From SIAJ01 sp035258765 (GTDB lineage Bacteria; Planctomycetota; Planctomycetia; Gemmatales; Gemmataceae): a stretch of 11,972 nt of DNA. Shown one piece after another: positions 1 through 7,462 of this stretch. Position 1 is the first letter of the stretch, and each line of letters opens with the position of its first letter. Made by a program: the position numbers and the translations under genes. The notes below the pieces were generated by a model, which did not search any database, was not told the DNA's origin, and worked only from the letters and a program-made list of their open reading frames with translations. Where the stretch lies: NCBI GenBank assembly GCA_035258765.1, contig DATFWZ010000019.1, positions 1 through 11,972 on the forward strand. The letters are read 5' to 3'.

Positions 1-2756
1 TTCACATCGAGATAGACTTCAAGACCCGCCGGTTCCCCGTCTTCGACCCGCCGAATCGCAAGAGCCCGGACGCGCACCTGCGCGACTTGTGCGAACGAGG
101 CATGCGCGAGCGCTACGGAGCGGAACCGCGACCCGAAGTCATCGCCCGGCTCGATCACGAGCTGGGGATCATCGGCCGCATGGGGTACGCGAGCTATTTC
201 CTCATCGTCTGGGACTTCGTCCGCTTCGCCCGCGAGAGCGGCATCCCGTGCGGGGCCCGCGGGTCGGCGTGCGGGGCATTGGTTTCCTACCTCCTCTTTC
301 TCAGCCACGTCGATCCGCTCGAGTACGACCTGCTTTTCGAGCGCTTCCTCGACCCGAGCCGGACCGAGGCCCCCGACATCGACATCGACTTCTGCCAGGA
401 CCGCCGCGAGCAGGTGATCGACTATGTCAAGCGCCGGTACGGGGAGCAAAGCGTCGCCCAGATCGGCACGTTCGGCACGCTGGCGGCCAAGGCGGCCCTC
501 AAGGACGTCGGGCGGGTGCTGGACATCTCGCTCGACCGCGTCAACTACCTATGCAAGCTGGTCCCGACCAAGGGGTCAACGACCATCCCGTACAGCCTCG
601 ACGAGACACTCGAGCAATCCTCCGAATTCCGCCGCGAATATGAGAGCGACCCGGCCACGCGGGAGTGGGTGGACATCGCGCGCAGACTCGAGGGTACCAA
701 CCGGAATGCCGGGACGCACGCCGCGGGCGTGGTCATCGCCAACGGCCCGCTTACCGATTTCGTGCCGGTTCAGATCGTCAAACGCAAGGATGAGAGCGGC
801 GAGACCCGGCAGGCCCTGACGACCCAATGGGTCATGGGCGACCTGGAAAAGGTCGGGATGCTGAAGATGGACTTTCTGGGCCTGCGCACCCTATCCCTCG
901 TGGATGCGACGGTCCAGCTCATCAAGAAGACCCGCGGCGCGGCCGGACAGCGCGAGAAGCTTCCGCCGGGCGAGCGGGCCAGGTTGGAGGAACTCGAGCA
1001 TATCGGGTACGACCTCAACAAACTGCCGCTCAACGACCCGGAAACATTCAAGATGCTCCAGCGCGGCGACGCGAAGGGCGTCTTTCAATTCGAAAGGGAG
1101 GGTTTTCGGGAGCTGCTCAAGCGCCTCCGGCCGGACAACATCCGCGACATCATCGCCTGTACGGCCCTGTACCGCCCCGGTCCGCTTGAGGGCGGGATGG
1201 TGGACGATTACATCGACTGCAAGCACGGCCGACGCAGGCCGGTCTACCCGCACCCGGTCATGGAGGAAGTCCTCGGGGAGACTCACGGCGTGATGGTCTA
1301 CCAGGAGGCCATCATGCGCATCCTGAACCGGCTGGGTGGGATCGAGCTGTCGGACGCGTACGCGTGCATCAAGGCGATTAGCAAGAAGAAGGTGGATGTG
1401 ATCGACGCCCGCCGGGCCGAGTTTGTCCGCGGGGCCAAGGATCGCGGGCTGGGCCCGCTGAAGGCCGAGGAGATCTTCGGCCTCATCGTGAAGTTCGGCG
1501 GCTACGGCTTCAACAAGTCCCACAGCGCCGCGTACGCGCACATCTCGTACCACACCGCGTATCTGAAGCGGCACTTCACCCCGGAGTTCATGGCCGCACT
1601 CCTGTCGAGCGAGATCGACGACGGGAACAAGCGCGAGATGCTCGTCGAACACATAGCGGACGCGAAGAAATTCGGCGTGACGGTTCTGCCCCCCGATGTC
1701 AACGAGGGCGAACCGGACTTCACCGTCGAGGACGGCCAGATCGTCTTTGGACTCGTGGCCATCAAGGGGCTCGGTCGCGGGGCGGCCGAGGAGATCCTGC
1801 GGGCCCGGCGCGAGAAGGGGCCGTTCCGCGACCTGTACGATTTCTGCGAGCGCGTGGACCTGAAAGTTGTGCCGAAGTCAGGCATTGAGCGGATGATCAA
1901 GGCCGGGGCGATGGACGCGTTCGCCCAGCCGTTCGCCCACCGGGCTCAGCTGTTGGCGGCGCTCCCCGGGGCCGTGCAAGCGGCCGAGGACATGCAGAGC
2001 GACCGGCGGCGGGGGCAGCGCAACATCTTCGACCTGATCGAGGCCGAGGGCGAGGCGAACGGCGACCCGGGTCAACGAGACGCGACGCCGCTACCGAACG
2101 TCCCCCGGTGGTCGAACACCGAACAGCTCAAGCACGAGAAAGAAGCCCTCGATTTCTACTTTTCGAGCCACCCGCTCGCGGAGTTCGATGGCGCGCTCAA
2201 GCGGTTCGCGACGCACAGCTGTATGCAGGTGAACGAGGCCCGACATGGGGCCGAGGTCCGTTTCGGCGGGATGTTGACGGGGGTCCGCTTCTTTACCGGC
2301 AACCGCGGCCGGTACACCCGGTTCAAGGTCGAGGATTTCACCGGCCAGGTCGAGTGTGTCGTTTGGTCGGAGGAGACCGCCCGCTACTCCGACGACGTCG
2401 TGGACGATCGCGTGTTGTTGGTGGAAGCCGTAGTGGAACCGGACCGCCGAAACGGCGGGAACATGGTCGTGGTCCGGCGGCTGATCACGCTCGACCAGGC
2501 AAAGACGGAGTTGACCAAGGCGTTGACTCTGGTCCTCGCGTCCGGGCGGCACGGGCCGGAAACGGTGGACACGATCGGGAGGATCCTACAGCGGTCGCGC
2601 GGGCCGTGTCCGGTCTTTGTGAAGGTTCGCGACGGCTCGGCCCGGCACGCCCACTTCCGGCTCGGCGACGACTTCGCGATCAACCCGTCGGCGGTAGCCG
2701 TTGAGGAGCTCGAACAAATCTTGGGGTCCGGGGGTGTGGTGTTCAGCGGCCGGTGA
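1..2756 (+). CDS. dnaE: DNA polymerase III alpha subunit (DnaE), 5'-truncated by the window edge
   Basis: Catalytic subunit of the replicative DNA polymerase, extending primers at the fork. The frame is open from base 3 (first full codon) and gives about 917 residues. The N-terminal PHP domain lies outside the window. Seen directly: the palm motif PDIDIDF, with catalytic Asp codons at 375-377 and 381-383; KMDFLGLRTL, with the third catalytic Asp at 870-872; RNAGTHAAGVVIA; ALYRPGPLEGGM; GYGFNKSHSAAYA; a helix-hairpin-helix stretch (AIKGLGRGAAEEIL); an internal beta-clamp-binding motif QRNIF at 2016-2030; and a C-terminal OB-fold (about 2240-2500). The fingers signature reads CGARGSACGALVSY, one residue shorter than the usual GPGRGSAAGSLV. 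What remains matches the family from the end of PHP to the OB domain, with no internal stop or frameshift. The true start lies upstream. DnaE is much more likely than the error-prone DnaE2 because the clamp motif and full C-terminal domains are present. Confidence 0.97.
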   Translation, partial: HIEIDFKTRRFPVFDPPNRKSPDAHLRDLCERGMRERYGAEPRPEVIARLDHELGIIGRMGYASYFLIVWDFVRFARESGIPCGARGSACGALVSYLLFLSHVDPLEYDLLFERFLDPSRTEAPDIDIDFCQDRREQVIDYVKRRYGEQSVAQIGTFGTLAAKAALKDVGRVLDISLDRVNYLCKLVPTKGSTTIPYSLDETLEQSSEFRREYESDPATREWVDIARRLEGTNRNAGTHAAGVVIANGPLTDFVPVQIVKRKDESGETRQALTTQWVMGDLEKVGMLKMDFLGLRTLSLVDATVQLIKKTRGAAGQREKLPPGERARLEELEHIGYDLNKLPLNDPETFKMLQRGDAKGVFQFEREGFRELLKRLRPDNIRDIIACTALYRPGPLEGGMVDDYIDCKHGRRRPVYPHPVMEEVLGETHGVMVYQEAIMRILNRLGGIELSDAYACIKAISKKKVDVIDARRAEFVRGAKDRGLGPLKAEEIFGLIVKFGGYGFNKSHSAAYAHISYHTAYLKRHFTPEFMAALLSSEIDDGNKREMLVEHIADAKKFGVTVLPPDVNEGEPDFTVEDGQIVFGLVAIKGLGRGAAEEILRARREKGPFRDLYDFCERVDLKVVPKSGIERMIKAGAMDAFAQPFAHRAQLLAALPGAVQAAEDMQSDRRRGQRNIFDLIEAEGEANGDPGQRDATPLPNVPRWSNTEQLKHEKEALDFYFSSHPLAEFDGALKRFATHSCMQVNEARHGAEVRFGGMLTGVRFFTGNRGRYTRFKVEDFTGQVECVVWSEETARYSDDVVDDRVLLVEAVVEPDRRNGGNMVVVRRLITLDQAKTELTKALTLVLASGRHGPETVDTIGRILQRSRGPCPVFVKVRDGSARHAHFRLGDDFAINPSAVAVEELEQILGSGGVVFSGR

Positions 2757-2781
2757 GTTCAGCCGCGGCGCGGAGACTTGC

Positions 2782-3555
2782 ATGACCTACACCCCCGTCG
2801 AGTTGATGATTGCCTGCGCGTCCCGGGTCCTGGAGGACGGGCGGACCGTGGCCGTCGGCACCGGCGTGCCCTGCGCCGCGGCCATGCTGGCCCAGAAGAC
2901 GCACGCCCCGAACCTCGTGATCTGCTTCGAGGCCGGCGGCGTCGCCCCGCGACTGCCCACCATGCCGATCTCGGTCGGCGACTCGCGGACCACGCACAAA
3001 GCGGTCATGGCCACGAGCATGGCCGACGTCATGCAGTTCTGCCAGCGCGGGATGATCGACTACACGTTCCTGAGCGGGGCTCAGATTGACCCTTATGGCA
3101 ACCTCAACTCTACTCACATCGGCGGCACCTATCCGAAGCCGAAGGTGCGGCTCCCCGGGAGCGGGGGCGCGAACGACCTCGCCTCCTTCTGCTGGCGGAC
3201 GCTCATCATCATGCGGCACGACCCGAAGAAGTTTGTCGAGAAGCTCGATTTCATGACGTCCCCTGGCTACCTCACCGGGCCAGGCGCGCGCGAGGCAGCG
3301 GGGCTTCCGCGCGGCACCGGGCCGCACCGGGTGATCACGGAGCTCGCCGTCCTCGACTTCCATCCGCAAACGAAGCGGATGCGAGTCCTCAGCCTTCACC
3401 CGGGGACGACGATGGCGCAGGTCGTCGCGGCGACCGGGTTCCGGCTCGACGATCCCGCGACGGTCATGGAGACGCCGACTCCGACCGAAGAGGAGCTGCG
3501 GATCCTCCGTCAGGAGGTTGACCCGGCCGGGTATGTCCTCCGGCGTGTGGGCTGA
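2782..3555 (+). CDS. CoA-transferase beta subunit, glutaconate CoA-transferase (GctB) type
   Basis: Family I CoA-transferase beta subunit of 257 aa. The family moves CoA between acyl-CoA and a free carboxylic acid through an enzyme-glutamyl-CoA intermediate, as a complex with an alpha subunit. It follows the known GctB layout throughout: VAVGTGVP (24-30), ICFEAGG with Glu50 at the catalytic position (Glu54 in Acidaminococcus GctB), SVGDSR, GAQIDPYGNLNSTHIG, LPGSGGANDLASF, MTSPGYLTGPG, and the C-terminal EEVDPAG. The ATG at 2782 is chosen because GGAGA at 2772-2776 precedes it by 5 nt and the protein then begins as GctB does. The open frame extends further upstream into dnaE but has no ribosome site there. 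It starts 25 bp after dnaE and may be co-transcribed with it. No alpha-subunit gene follows. The substrate cannot be read from sequence: glutaconate, steroid-ring (IpdB-like) or another acid are all possible. Confidence 0.9.
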   Translation: MTYTPVELMIACASRVLEDGRTVAVGTGVPCAAAMLAQKTHAPNLVICFEAGGVAPRLPTMPISVGDSRTTHKAVMATSMADVMQFCQRGMIDYTFLSGAQIDPYGNLNSTHIGGTYPKPKVRLPGSGGANDLASFCWRTLIIMRHDPKKFVEKLDFMTSPGYLTGPGAREAAGLPRGTGPHRVITELAVLDFHPQTKRMRVLSLHPGTTMAQVVAATGFRLDDPATVMETPTPTEEELRILRQEVDPAGYVLRRVG

Positions 3556-3599
3556 TGGTCTGGTTTCCATTTCATGCCGCCGCGAATTTTTGCGGGATC

Positions 3600-3626
3600 G
3601 GAACGAAAGCCGTCGACCTCGTCCCT
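3600..3626 (+). promoter_or_regulatory. Weak candidate ECF-sigma-type promoter upstream of the kinase gene
   Basis: GGAAC at 3600-3604 followed after 16 nt by GTCC at 3621-3624 resembles the -35 and -10 elements recognised by extracytoplasmic-function sigma factors. Short motifs like this occur often by chance in GC-rich DNA. It lies about 170 bp upstream of the kinase start in a 239-bp gap that otherwise holds only a short dyad and a GCTAGGAT sequence. Inference only. Confidence 0.15.
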
Positions 3627-3674
3627 CGGCCGAATCTTCTGCCGTGAATGGAGGAAATCCGCGATTCTTGGCCG

Positions 3675-3692
3675 GGGCCGATCTTTCGGCCC
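3675..3692. repeat. Short perfect dyad in the kinase leader
   Basis: GGGCCGA (3675-3681), loop TCTT, TCGGCCC (3686-3692): a perfect 7-bp stem with a 4-nt loop about 100 bp upstream of the kinase ATG. No T-run follows, so it is not an intrinsic terminator on the + strand. It could be an operator or an RNA hairpin in the 5' leader, or chance in GC-rich sequence. Confidence 0.3.
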
Positions 3693-3794
3693 GGGCGGGA
3701 GGAGCTAGGATTGGGCGAGTCTCGCACCGACCCGCGCCGGGCCAGGTCCTCGGCCGATCGGTGTTCGCCAGTCTGGTCGGAGAGGTCAAGGACG

Positions 3795-5012
3795 ATGGAT
3801 ATCAATTCCACGGAGGCGGCGCGGCAGAACGCGGACGCGACCGTCCAGTTTCGAGTCATTCCTATCAACGGTGCGGCAGACTCGTCCCTCTCGCGCCTAC
3901 CGGCCACCGTCCCGCACCGGCTCGGCCGGCTGCGGGTGCTGCACGAGGTCGCCCGGGGTGGGATGGGCGTCGTCCTGCGCGTCTACGACGAGACCCTCGA
4001 CCGCGAGCTGGCGGTCAAGGTGCTCGACCCGGACATCGACCCCGACTCCGAGGCCGGGCAGCAGTTCGGCCGTGAGCCGCTCGTCGCCGGCCGGCTCCAC
4101 CACCCGAACATCATCCCCGTCTACGAATCCGGGATGCTGCCGGACGGGCGCCCGTATTTCGTCATGCCGTTCCTCCGCGGCGACACGTTCTCGAGCCGAC
4201 TGGCCCGGCGGGAAGATCGCGGTCACGAGTTGTCGCGGTGGCTCCGGGTATTCGAGCGCATGTGCGCCGCGGTCGCCCACGCCCACGAGCAGGGGGTCGT
4301 CCACCGGGACCTCAAGCCGTCGAACGTGATGCTCGGGCGGCACGGCGAAGTCCTCGTCATGGACTGGGGCGTGGCCAAGATCCTCGGGACGCCAGACAGC
4401 TGTTGGCAACCCCCGCCGGCCATGAAGGAAGGGCACTGGGTCCTCGGTACCCCGGCCTACATGTCGCCCGAGCAAGCCCGCGGCGAGAGCGCCGGGGCTG
4501 ACGTTCGTTGTGACGTGTTCGGCTTGGGCGCGGTGCTGTGCGAAATACTGACTGGCGAACCGCCCTACGTCGGGCCGGACGCGGAGGCTATCCGCCGGCA
4601 ATCGGTGGCCGGCGACCTGTCGGACGCCGGCCGGCGCCTGTGCCGCTGCGGGGCCGACCCGGACCTGATCGACCTGGCATTTCGATGCATGGCCAGTAAT
4701 CCCGACGACCGACCCGCGGATGCCGGGGCGGTCCTTCGCGCCGTTTCCGAGTACCTGGCGGCGTTGGAAAGCCGGGCGCACGCGGCCGAGCTCGGACGGG
4801 TCGCATCCGAGACGGTGGTCCGGGAGGAGGGCAAGCGTCGGCGGCTGGCCCGGGTCATGGCGATCGCGGTGGTGGTCTGCGCGTTCGTGGCCGCGTTGAC
4901 CAACTGGGGAGTCCTGGTCGCCCGGGCCGGGGTGTGGGGCCTGTCGCCGAACCCCGAGCCGGTCATTACACCATCCGGTGACAAGCAGACCGAGCCCGCC
5001 CCGTCACCGTAA
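3795..5012 (+). CDS. Membrane-anchored Ser/Thr protein kinase (Hanks type)
   Basis: Protein kinase of 405 aa predicted to phosphorylate Ser/Thr from the cytoplasmic face of the membrane. The kinase domain spans about residues 43-322: nucleotide loop ARGGMGVV (53-60; the first loop glycine is Ala53), Lys75 in AVKVL, Glu94 as the likely C-helix partner, catalytic HRDLKPSN (170-177, Asp172), metal-binding DWG (Asp190; Trp in place of Phe, common in planctomycete kinases), and GTPAYMSPEQA as the end of the activation segment. A basic stretch EGKRRR precedes one membrane helix (about 354-375), followed by only about 30 Pro/Ser-rich residues, so there is no external sensor domain. The ATG at 3795 is preferred because GAGAGG/AAGGA sits just upstream; an in-frame ATG at 3648 would add 49 residues that look like translated leader. 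The next gene begins 4 bp after the stop, suggesting a shared transcript. Substrates are unknown. Confidence 0.93.
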   Translation: MDINSTEAARQNADATVQFRVIPINGAADSSLSRLPATVPHRLGRLRVLHEVARGGMGVVLRVYDETLDRELAVKVLDPDIDPDSEAGQQFGREPLVAGRLHHPNIIPVYESGMLPDGRPYFVMPFLRGDTFSSRLARREDRGHELSRWLRVFERMCAAVAHAHEQGVVHRDLKPSNVMLGRHGEVLVMDWGVAKILGTPDSCWQPPPAMKEGHWVLGTPAYMSPEQARGESAGADVRCDVFGLGAVLCEILTGEPPYVGPDAEAIRRQSVAGDLSDAGRRLCRCGADPDLIDLAFRCMASNPDDRPADAGAVLRAVSEYLAALESRAHAAELGRVASETVVREEGKRRRLARVMAIAVVVCAFVAALTNWGVLVARAGVWGLSPNPEPVITPSGDKQTEPAPSP

Positions 5013-5016
5013 GCCG

Positions 5017-5487
5017 ATGCAGACGTTTCGCCGGTTCCTCGTCCTCCAGGCCCTGATGATCTGGCAGGGCGGGTTCTTTTTCTACGCGGCGGTCGTCGTC
5101 CCGACCGGCACGCGGGTGCTCGGTTCGTGGTGGCAAGCCCAGGTCACCCGGCACGTGACGGACAGGATGAACGTGATCGGGGCGGTCGCCCTCATTATCC
5201 TTGGCTGGGATCAGTTGTCTGCGGGCGGACTCCGCCGGGCGCGCTGGGCGCTTTGGGGAGTCATGGCCGGCGGGCTCGTGGCGCTCGCCATCCTGCACCC
5301 GGCGATCGAGGGGCACGTCGAATTCGGAGTCGAGGGCCGGGTTGTGGATTACCCGGCCTTCTACCTTTTGCACCGCATTTACCTGTACGTGGCCACCGTG
5401 CAGTGGGTTGCCGCATTGACGTACGTCGCCGTGACGTTGCGGGCGTGGCACCGTTCGGGCCGACTTCAGGAAGCGCGTGGAGTGTGA
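5017..5487 (+). CDS. Small four-helix membrane protein, possibly DUF4149-like
   Basis: Integral membrane protein of 156 aa, function unknown. Four hydrophobic segments are visible at about residues 7-28, 51-67, 76-95 and 118-143. Features include QGGFFFYAAVVVPTGTRVLGSWW at the end of helix 1, the loop VTRHVTDRMN, LHPAIEGH after helix 3 and FYLLHRIYLYVATVQW at helix 4. The opening FFFYAAVVVPTGTRV resembles DUF4149/TMEM205-type proteins, but this is recalled from family appearance only. The ATG at 5017 lies 4 bp after the kinase stop and lacks a clear Shine-Dalgarno sequence, so translation is probably coupled to the kinase. An upstream in-frame GTG at 4978 would overlap the kinase and add 13 polar residues with no better ribosome site. 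The coupling suggests it works with the kinase, perhaps as membrane partner or substrate; that is inference. Confidence 0.8.
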   Translation: MQTFRRFLVLQALMIWQGGFFFYAAVVVPTGTRVLGSWWQAQVTRHVTDRMNVIGAVALIILGWDQLSAGGLRRARWALWGVMAGGLVALAILHPAIEGHVEFGVEGRVVDYPAFYLLHRIYLYVATVQWVAALTYVAVTLRAWHRSGRLQEARGV

Positions 5488-5507
5488 GGCGGAGCCCGAT
5501 GAGCCAA

Positions 5508-5614
5508 GCGAGGGCGACGCGATCGGGTCGATGTGGCGACAAGATTCCGATCTTGTCGGAGGGCGCACAAGATCGGAATCTCGTGCCCACAGGAAGCCCC
5601 GGCGTCGCCCTCGC
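5508..5614. repeat. 107-bp imperfect fold-back (nested inverted repeat) between convergent genes
   Basis: Two arms of about 48 nt pair around a 10-nt loop. The outer 13 bp are perfect (GCGAGGGCGACGC at 5508-5520 with its complement at 5602-5614), as are the inner 15 bp (AGATTCCGATCTTGT at 5542-5556 with its complement at 5567-5581). The intervening 20-21 nt are only about half complementary, with a conserved TGTGG block. The left inner arm is itself palindromic: CGACAAGAT, loop TCCG, ATCTTGTCG (5537-5558), so two hairpins compete. There is no T-run on either side. It lies between two converging stop codons, so a bidirectional terminator or a MITE/REP-like mobile repeat are the leading explanations. 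No clear target-site duplication was seen. Confidence 0.85.
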
Positions 5615-5659
5615 GATGTGATTACGATTACGTTGAATCCGGGGTTACGCGCGGGCGGC

Positions 5660-6586
5660 TCAAGCGAGCGCCGATTTCACCGCGGCCCTGGTCTTCTCCA
5701 ACCCGGTCCTGGCCACCTCCAAGGCATCCTGCTTGTAGTACTCCGGGTTGAACAGCTCCAGCGACAGCATCCCCCGGTAGCCGATATCGCGGAGCGTGCG
5801 GAACGTCTCCTTGAGCGGGGCGACTCCGTCGCCCGGGAAGACGCGGTCCGCGTCCTTGATCGACTTGCGGTCCTTGTCCTTCGGGTAGTCGTTGACGTGG
5901 AAGATGCCGATGGCCTTGCCCTGGAGCATGCGCAGCCCGTCGAACCCCGAGCCCCCCTTGTACAGGTGATACACGTCCGGCAGGACGCACGCCTTCGGGT
6001 GCCCGCTCTCCATCGCCACCAGGACCGTCTCGCCCAGCTTCGATAGGGTCTTGGAGAATCCCCAAACCTCGGCCTCGGGTATGATCCCGATCTTGGCCCC
6101 GAGCTCGGCCAGCGTGCGGTATCGGTCGGCGATCGCGTAGAGGTCGGTGACGGGCTTTTCGGTGGCCCCCGCCGGCGGGGCCGCGATCCGGGCCCCGCCG
6201 ATGGCCACGACCATTTCCATGTCGCGCCTGGCCTCGTCGAGGCCCTTCTGACGCTCCAGGGCGTCGTCCACGATCCACTTGGCGAACCCGATCGAGCTCT
6301 CGACCTTGAGCCCGAGATCGGCAATCAGCTTGCCCAGGTCCTTGAGGTTGCCGCCCTTAGTGACAAACGACTGCAGCTCGCCGATCCATGGCTCGAACGC
6401 GTTGTAGCCGGCCTTGGCCGCGATCCGGGCTTCCTCATCGACGGGAACTTTTTGCCCGCGGATCGTGCTGGTGTTGAACGAGTAGCCGAACGGCTCGGTT
6501 GAGTCGGCCGCGGACGCGGACGGGACGGCGGATGCGACCACCGCACCCGAGGTGAGTGCGAGGACGTCGCGGCGAGAGAGGTTCAT
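5660..6586 (-). CDS. Tat-exported sugar phosphate isomerase/epimerase-like TIM-barrel protein
   Basis: A 308-aa protein of the xylose-isomerase-like TIM-barrel superfamily (AP endonuclease 2 fold), probably a metal-dependent sugar isomerase or epimerase; the substrate is unknown. The N-terminus MNLSRRDVLALTSGAVVASA, ending in SASA-AD near residue 26, is a twin-arginine signal peptide, so it acts outside the cytoplasm. Likely metal ligands are Glu171 or Glu173 (PEAEVWG), Asp204 and His207 (LPDVYHLY), His230 (IFHVNDYP) and Glu277 (SLELFN), matching the usual Glu/Asp-His/His/Glu pattern. The ATG at 6586 has GGAG 6 nt upstream (complement of 6593-6596) and begins the signal peptide. It lies 45 bp downstream of the TIM-barrel gene on the same strand and may share its transcript. 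The reading frame ends beyond the fold-back element, which may terminate transcription. Confidence 0.88.
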   Translation of the reverse strand: MNLSRRDVLALTSGAVVASAVPSASAADSTEPFGYSFNTSTIRGQKVPVDEEARIAAKAGYNAFEPWIGELQSFVTKGGNLKDLGKLIADLGLKVESSIGFAKWIVDDALERQKGLDEARRDMEMVVAIGGARIAAPPAGATEKPVTDLYAIADRYRTLAELGAKIGIIPEAEVWGFSKTLSKLGETVLVAMESGHPKACVLPDVYHLYKGGSGFDGLRMLQGKAIGIFHVNDYPKDKDRKSIKDADRVFPGDGVAPLKETFRTLRDIGYRGMLSLELFNPEYYKQDALEVARTGLEKTRAAVKSALA

Positions 6587-6631
6587 GGCTGTCTCCGGAG
6601 ACGGGACGGAGACATTTTAGCAATCCGGGGC

Positions 6632-7462
6632 TCAGGGCGCGATCGACTTGAACTTCCGGACGCAATCGGTGATGGCCACTTCCGTCGGCAGACGCTCGAT
6701 GCTCGAGGCGCCGAAAAAACCGACGACGCCGCGGGTGCGCTTGAGGACGTACGCGGCGTCATCCGGTTCCGAGATCGGCCCGCCGTGGCACAGGACGATG
6801 ATGTCGGGATTGACTTGCTTGGCCGCGTCGTGAAGCGCCTGGACCCGCTTGGCTGCGTCGTCCAGCGTCAGGGCCGACCTGGCACCGATCGACCCCTTGG
6901 TGGTCAGGCCCATGTGCGGGATGAGCACGTCGGCGCCGGCCTTCGCCATGGCCTGCGCCTCGGCCTCGGTGAACACGTACGGACAGGTCAAGAGGCCCAA
7001 CTCGCGCGCCAGGCGGATCATTTCGACCTCCTTGTCAAAACCCATGTCCGTTTCTTCGAGGCCCTGCCGGAATGAGCCGTCGATGAGGCCGACGGTCGGG
7101 AAGTTCTGCACGCCGCTGAAGCCCATCGCCAGCAGGTCGCGGAGGAAGAGCTTCATGACCCGGAACGGGTCGGTGCCGCAGACGCCGGCCAGGACCGGGG
7201 TGTGCCGGACGACCGGCAGGACCTCGCGGGCCATTTCGACGACGACCTGGTTGGCGTCTCCGTACGGCATCATGCCGGAGAGCGATCCGCGACCGGCCAT
7301 TCGGAATCGGCCAGAGTTGTAGATAATGATCAGGTCGATCCCGCCGGCCTCGGCGCACTTCGCGCTGATCCCGGTGCCGGCCCCGCCGCCGATGATCGGC
7401 TTGCCGGCGGCGATCTGTCCGCGGAGGCGCTGCAGACATTCCTCGCGGGAGAAAAAGCTCAC
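6632..7462 (-). CDS. Phosphoenolpyruvate hydrolase-like TIM-barrel protein (PF09370 family; Tm-1 C-terminal-half homologue)
   Basis: A 276-aa predicted cytoplasmic TIM-barrel protein. It shows the family signatures KPIIGGGAGTGISAKCAE (21-38), LIIIYNSGRFRMAGRGSL (44-61), PYGDAN (66-71), TPVLAGVCGTDPF (88-100), GFSGVQNFPTVGLIDG (114-129), PHMGLTTKGSIG (182-193) and CHGGPI (225-230). The same domain forms the C-terminal half of tomato Tm-1. The true reaction in bacteria is not established to my knowledge, despite the database name. The GTG at 7462 is chosen because the protein then has the usual family length and start (SFFSREE). That GTG overlaps the previous gene's stop as GTGA, implying translational coupling, and no strong Shine-Dalgarno sequence is visible. 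The frame remains open upstream but would run through the coupled gene in another frame. Its UPF0261 partner lies across the divergent promoter region. Confidence 0.88.
   Translation of the reverse strand: MSFFSREECLQRLRGQIAAGKPIIGGGAGTGISAKCAEAGGIDLIIIYNSGRFRMAGRGSLSGMMPYGDANQVVVEMAREVLPVVRHTPVLAGVCGTDPFRVMKLFLRDLLAMGFSGVQNFPTVGLIDGSFRQGLEETDMGFDKEVEMIRLARELGLLTCPYVFTEAEAQAMAKAGADVLIPHMGLTTKGSIGARSALTLDDAAKRVQALHDAAKQVNPDIIVLCHGGPISEPDDAAYVLKRTRGVVGFFGASSIERLPTEVAITDCVRKFKSIAP

Noticed and set aside
891..1652. A 253-codon minus-strand open frame within dnaE
   Set aside because: Antisense shadow of a conserved polymerase region; no motif, no ribosome site.
3581..3598. Possible hairpin CCGCGAA/TTTGCGG after the CoA-transferase stop as a terminator
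   Set aside because: It needs a G-T pair, has almost no loop, and no T-run follows.
2743..3789. A 348-codon minus-strand open frame over the CoA-transferase
   Set aside because: Composition is Arg/Pro/Gly-rich without recognisable motifs, and the + strand protein matches GctB along its length.
3648..3794. Upstream ATG extending the kinase by 49 residues
   Set aside because: No Shine-Dalgarno sequence before it, and the added residues look like translated leader. The ATG at 3795 has a purine-rich ribosome site.
5620..5632. Tandem GATTACGATTACG
   Set aside because: Only two 6-bp units, well within chance; not a meaningful repeat array.
5533..5751. Short open frames on both strands over the fold-back element with similar peptides (RFRSC...KIGI)
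   Set aside because: The similarity comes from the inverted repeat being read on both strands, not from real coding sequence.
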